From NCBI GenBank assembly GCA_003508835.1, contig PUFA01000287.1, positions 372,001 through 436,000 of the forward strand: a stretch of 64,000 nt of DNA, given 5' to 3'. Under the pieces are notes generated by a model. That model was not told where the DNA came from and did no database searches. It saw only the letters and a program-made list of their open reading frames with translations. Numbering within the stretch: position 1 is the stretch's first letter; each line of letters opens with the position of its first letter. Below, one piece after another: positions 62,639 through 64,000 of the stretch. Position numbers and translations under genes: made by a program. Origin of the DNA: Eonycteris spelaea. Taxonomy: Eukaryota > Chordata > Mammalia > Chiroptera > Pteropodidae.

Positions 62639-63525
62639 TCTATGATTAAAAGCTCTCATGTATACAGCTTTGAAATGTTTCACATCATGTTAGGAAATTT
62701 TTACTTTAAGTTGTAATTTATATAAAAATTAAATAATGGATAATGTAACTAGTTCTCTCAAATTTTGAAGCATTTAGGAAAGCTTTTAAATTTACATTCT
62801 GTAAAACTGCAAAAACAATTTATGTTTCCTAAGATAAATATAACTATAATTCAGCACTTTTTAAAGATATTGGTCATAATTTAGTCTCTTAACTAATCAT
62901 TTATCATTTTTTAAAAATGGATTTTGACACTTCTTATGTCTTAGAGGAATTTTCATAACGCTCAAATCTTTGCCCTATGGCGCAAATAAGACTTCATCTC
63001 TTTAGAGAGAGAGAAAAGAAAAAAAAAATTAATTCTGGCAGAGGATGTTCTGATTTATTACTTACATTTGAAAAAATACATATTTTTTTCTTTCTGCACC
63101 ATTTCATCTTAACACTCATTTTTTTCTGTGATGACTTACATCCACTATTAGAGTATAATGTCTGTAGACAGTAAAACTTAATCTCTTTTGATCGCTGATT
63201 CCTCATTGTTCCAAGAACTATAAAGGCTTTCCCACATCCAAAATGAGCACATTTGGTTTAAAAAGTGTCAATGGATTATTTACTATTAAATGTAAAGAGA
63301 CACATTAAAACAAAATTAGGTAAACAATGCTGCTTTTATTATATTTCTATTAGATTAATTTTTGGAACACTGGCATTTTACTCTCAGGAATGTATAATTT
63401 CTTCTCTCTCTTTCTTTTCCATAGACTTTAGTTTGTTCTATAATAAGTAGGATTAGATCAAGAATCAGATTTGTGCAAGACTAGAATCACATCCTTGAAA
63501 ATCAAATCCACATGTTAACTGGGTT

Positions 63526-63553
63526 TTGTTGTTGTTGTTGTTGTTGTTGTTGT
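63526..63553. repeat. (GTT)n microsatellite
   Basis: About nine copies of GTT, roughly 75 bases upstream of the exon 2 acceptor of POSTN. Confidence 0.95.
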
Positions 63554-63627
63554 TTTAACCATCTGACTTGTAGGTACAAAAAACTAGTTGTTCACTGAGA
63601 CATTAACTCACTTTCTTTATCTTTCAG

Positions 63628-63726
63628 CCCAAATGTGTGTGCCCTTCAACAGATTTTAGGCACCAAAAAGAAATACCTGAGTACTTGTAGGAACTGGTAT
63701 CAAGGCGCCATCTGTGGAAAGAAAAC
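63628..63726 (+). CDS. POSTN: Periostin, exon 2
   Basis: A 99-nt exon between acceptor TTATCTTTCAG and donor GTAAGT. It completes codon 40 (GG|C) and encodes residues 41-72 plus two bases of codon 73: PNVCALQQILGTKKKYLST, then CRNWYQGAICGKK. This is the start of the EMI domain, with Cys44, Cys60 and Cys69 in the same positions as in human periostin and no insertion or deletion up to here. The EMI domain mediates multimer formation and fibronectin binding. The segment between Tyr64 and Ile68 reads QGA where human has KKS, and Cys69 is followed by GKK in place of GQK. Phase is preserved (2 to 2). The following exons lie outside the window. Confidence 0.95.
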
Positions 63727-64000
63727 GTAAGTCTCATCTTTTTCTTAATGTGCCCATTCCAAAGGCAACACGTGTTATCTATGCCTTTCTTTTCCTTAAA
63801 AATGCTTTCCAAATTTGAGCTTTAAAAAAATGTGTCACATACTTGAATAAAGAAATTATCCCTGCATTTCTGCATATCCTAGTGGAACTCTTATTCCCGA
63901 ACCTATGTATCATGGAGGTCCAAACAAGGCAAATCTCATGGTAATGTAATCTGGTAGAGCCAGTGTGAGGGAGACTGTCATTTCTGTTCCTGGTTTGGCC
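63727..64000 (+). other. POSTN: Start of POSTN intron 2
   Basis: Begins with the donor GTAAGT and runs to the window edge. Nothing else is recognised in it. Confidence 0.85.

Larger units (their letters stand above)
62332..63627 (+). other. POSTN: POSTN intron 1
   Basis: Bounded by GTAAGT and by a pyrimidine-rich acceptor ending TTTCAG. It is 1,296 bases long and mostly AT-rich. It contains a possible microexon at 62,421-62,441, a perfect hairpin at 62,593-62,638 and a (GTT)n run at 63,526-63,553. Short frames at 62,977-63,450 are accidental. Confidence 0.9.

Overview
The window is mammalian nuclear DNA, very probably from a bat and plausibly a fruit bat (Pteropodidae). Three things point that way: the intron-containing 5' end of the periostin gene, LINE-1 (L1) 3' ends of a type I associate with bats (at about 33.66 kb, 39.62 kb and 60.3 kb), and an element derived from 5S rRNA with target-site duplications, a SINE class described from fruit bats (MEG elements). 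No L1 here has an intact open reading frame. The species call is inference, not proof.

Only one real protein-coding gene is visible. POSTN (periostin) starts on the + strand near the right edge, with a TATA box at 62,140-62,147, exon 1 coding at 62,213-62,331 and exon 2 at 63,628-63,726. The rest of the gene lies beyond the window. Everything to the left looks like the intergenic region upstream of POSTN. In human the next gene on that side is TRPC4, and no TRPC4 exon was recognised here.

Layout: 1-4.4 kb holds minus-strand L1-derived elements, including a half-L1 (HAL1-like) copy split by a solo LTR. A (TTTC)n tract follows. 5.3-7.0 kb is an L1 3' part. 7.0-14.4 kb is mostly unique AT-rich DNA with old MIR relics and microsatellites. 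14.4-21.0 kb is an unusual array of units of about 1.07 kb, interrupted by 2.9 kb of foreign, GC-richer DNA that includes an LTR. 21-26 kb is mostly unique, with MIR, MER5-like and 5S-derived elements. 26.2-33.5 kb holds plus-strand L1 pieces, one carrying an RPLP1 processed pseudogene, plus an LTR-like element. 33.66-48.14 kb is an almost solid stack of minus-strand L1s, and 48.14-57.3 kb a stack of plus-strand L1s, so the two stacks meet 5' end to 5' end. One plus-strand L1 has a 5' UTR built of monomers of about 320 bp. 57.3-62.1 kb is the unique flank of POSTN.

The points most worth a second look are the 1.07-kb array, a possible in-frame 21-nt microexon in POSTN intron 1, the monomeric L1 5' UTR and the 5S-derived element. 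Boundaries of repeats are given by eye and may be off by tens of bases.
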